Both the position numbers and the translations under genes were made by a program. The notes under the pieces are model-generated. The model was not told the origin of the DNA and searched no databases. It saw only the letters and a list, made by a program, of their open reading frames with translations. A DNA stretch of 64,000 nucleotides from Phormidium tenue FACHB-886 (GTDB lineage: Bacteria; Cyanobacteriota; Cyanobacteriia; Elainellales; Elainellaceae), in the NCBI RefSeq assembly GCF_014764505.1, contig NZ_JACXWX010000024.1, forward strand, positions 1 through 64,000. Reading direction: 5' to 3'. Below are positions 63,371 to 64,000 of the stretch, piece by piece. How positions within the stretch are numbered: position 1 is the stretch's first letter; every line of letters starts with the position of its first letter.

Positions 63371-63811
63371 TCACCGCTTGTAAATATCTGACTCCCATTG
63401 TTCCATAAATCGATCGGGGTTTTTTAGTGCCTGAAAGCCAAACGGTTGATAAAACTCATGGGCATCTTTGGTTGCCAATAGCCAGCGGCGCAGTCCTTGT
63501 AGTTCCGGATGAGCCACGATCGTCTCAATCAACCATTTGCCTAGTCCCTGTCCGCGCCAAGTCTCTAAAACAAATACATCAGACAGGTAGGCAAAGGTTG
63601 CATAATCTGTGACGACGCGAGCAAAGCCAACTTGTTGGTGCTGTTTATACAGCCCAAACACAAGCGAGTGCTGAATTGCTCGCTCCAACACCTCAAAGGG
63701 TAAACCCTCTGCCCAGTAGGAGTTAGCTAGAAACTGGTGGACTGTATCGAGATCGAGCCGGTTGATATCCGTGCTAATCACAAATTCATTCTGTTGCCAT
63801 TCTTGAACCAT
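63371..63811 (-). CDS. GNAT-family acetyltransferase
   Basis: About 146 residues from the ATG at 63811 (MVQEWQQNEF), where the family-like part begins; the frame is open to 63880. ISTDINRLDLDTVHQFLANS, YWAEGLPFEVLERAIQHSLV and FGLYKQHQQVGFARVVTDYA fit the small cyanobacterial/bacterial N-acetyltransferases. The acetyl-CoA loop is LETWRGQGLGKWLIETIVAH, and AHEFYQPFGFQAL closes the fold. Substrate unknown. Confidence 0.85.
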   Translation of the reverse strand: MVQEWQQNEFVISTDINRLDLDTVHQFLANSYWAEGLPFEVLERAIQHSLVFGLYKQHQQVGFARVVTDYATFAYLSDVFVLETWRGQGLGKWLIETIVAHPELQGLRRWLLATKDAHEFYQPFGFQALKNPDRFMEQWESDIYKR

Positions 63812-64000
63812 GTGACTATCTGAATCTCCAGCGCTATAGGTAACGATATTATATGGCGGCAAGTCGATCAGCGTCTGCAATTCGGGCGCTGAGATAGATA
63901 GTGCTGCGATCGCTCATCCTCAAATCTCATGAGAAAATATTGCTCGGTAATGAATATCGATCCCTAGTCCTATAGCTTAAGTAACAAGCCACAGCATGGA
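63812..64000. other. window end, no gene seen
   Basis: About 190 bp with a HIP1-type site and no recognisable feature. Confidence 0.35.

Noticed and set aside
1-64000. CRISPR array, tRNA or rRNA genes, prophage block
   Set aside because: No spaced repeat series, cloverleaf or phage structural genes were noticed in any gap.

Overview
The window is a piece of a cyanobacterial chromosome, most likely from a filamentous, Leptolyngbya-like lineage. The octamer GCGATCGC and its shorter variants (the HIP1 repeat) occur through almost all of it. The gene content is also typical: a DUF1830 protein, an RRM-type RNA-binding protein, a DesC-type desaturase, DUF4336, pentapeptide repeats, and very large hybrid sensor kinases. 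The lineage beyond cyanobacteria is inference. I see no rRNA, tRNA or CRISPR array.

Layout. 1-7 kb is a wreckage and defence zone. A complete IS5-family element (perfect 17-bp terminal repeats) sits inside the remains of a related IS. Two decayed glyoxalase (VOC) genes follow, then a CHAT-protease-like gene whose catalytic C-terminal half is missing and which overlaps an HTH plus FGE-sulfatase gene. Next come an unrecognised 454-aa protein with a GAF-like core and a TIR/deoxyribosyltransferase-like C-terminus, and an IS6 remnant. 7-10 kb holds a Gfo/Idh/MocA oxidoreductase and a FAD oxidoreductase. 10-13.5 kb is a graveyard: chimeric DNA-methylase remnants, an orphan cyanobacterial TRADD-N-associated membrane protein, a truncated IS200 transposase and a small NfeD-like gene. 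13.7-20.2 kb is a stress/detoxification cluster: ABM-domain protein, membrane protein, secreted alpha/beta hydrolase, SDR, an AraC regulator, a second AraC gene broken by one amber codon, and DUF4336. 20.2-22.5 kb holds two more IS6 remnants and apparently empty DNA.

22.5-33.6 kb carries a pentapeptide protein, a PII-like protein, an XRE regulator coupled to a 1256-aa hybrid kinase, a NACHT NTPase, manganese catalase, a small protein plus Delta-9 desaturase pair, DUF1830 and the RNA-binding protein. 33.8-40 kb is a kinase followed by a 1400-aa CheB-CheR-PAS-kinase-receiver fusion. 40.6-46.7 kb is mixed: GNAT, broken FAD monooxygenase, ICMT-like methyltransferase, SPFH protein, NudK and glutathionyl-hydroquinone reductase. 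46.7-53.4 kb encodes a PhnD-like binding protein and two chemoreceptors on one strand, without transporter subunits and without CheA/CheW. The second receptor has an eroded signalling tip. 54-64 kb holds two TetR-controlled divergent units with clear paired palindromic operators, then oxidoreductases, VOC, GST, a DHH-like protein, a MOSC protein and a GNAT.

The themes are sensing (three multi-domain kinases, two receptors), redox and xenobiotic handling (GSTs, monooxygenases, catalase, TetR/AraC circuits) and conflict-system genes (CHAT/HTH/FGE, GAF-TIR-like, TRADD-N TM, NACHT, methylase remnants). Two structural features stand out. Short tandem duplications of 10-18 bp lie exactly over gene starts or stops at four loci, one of them triplicating a ribosome-binding site plus start codon. 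A perfect 22-bp inverted repeat lies at 53.9 kb.
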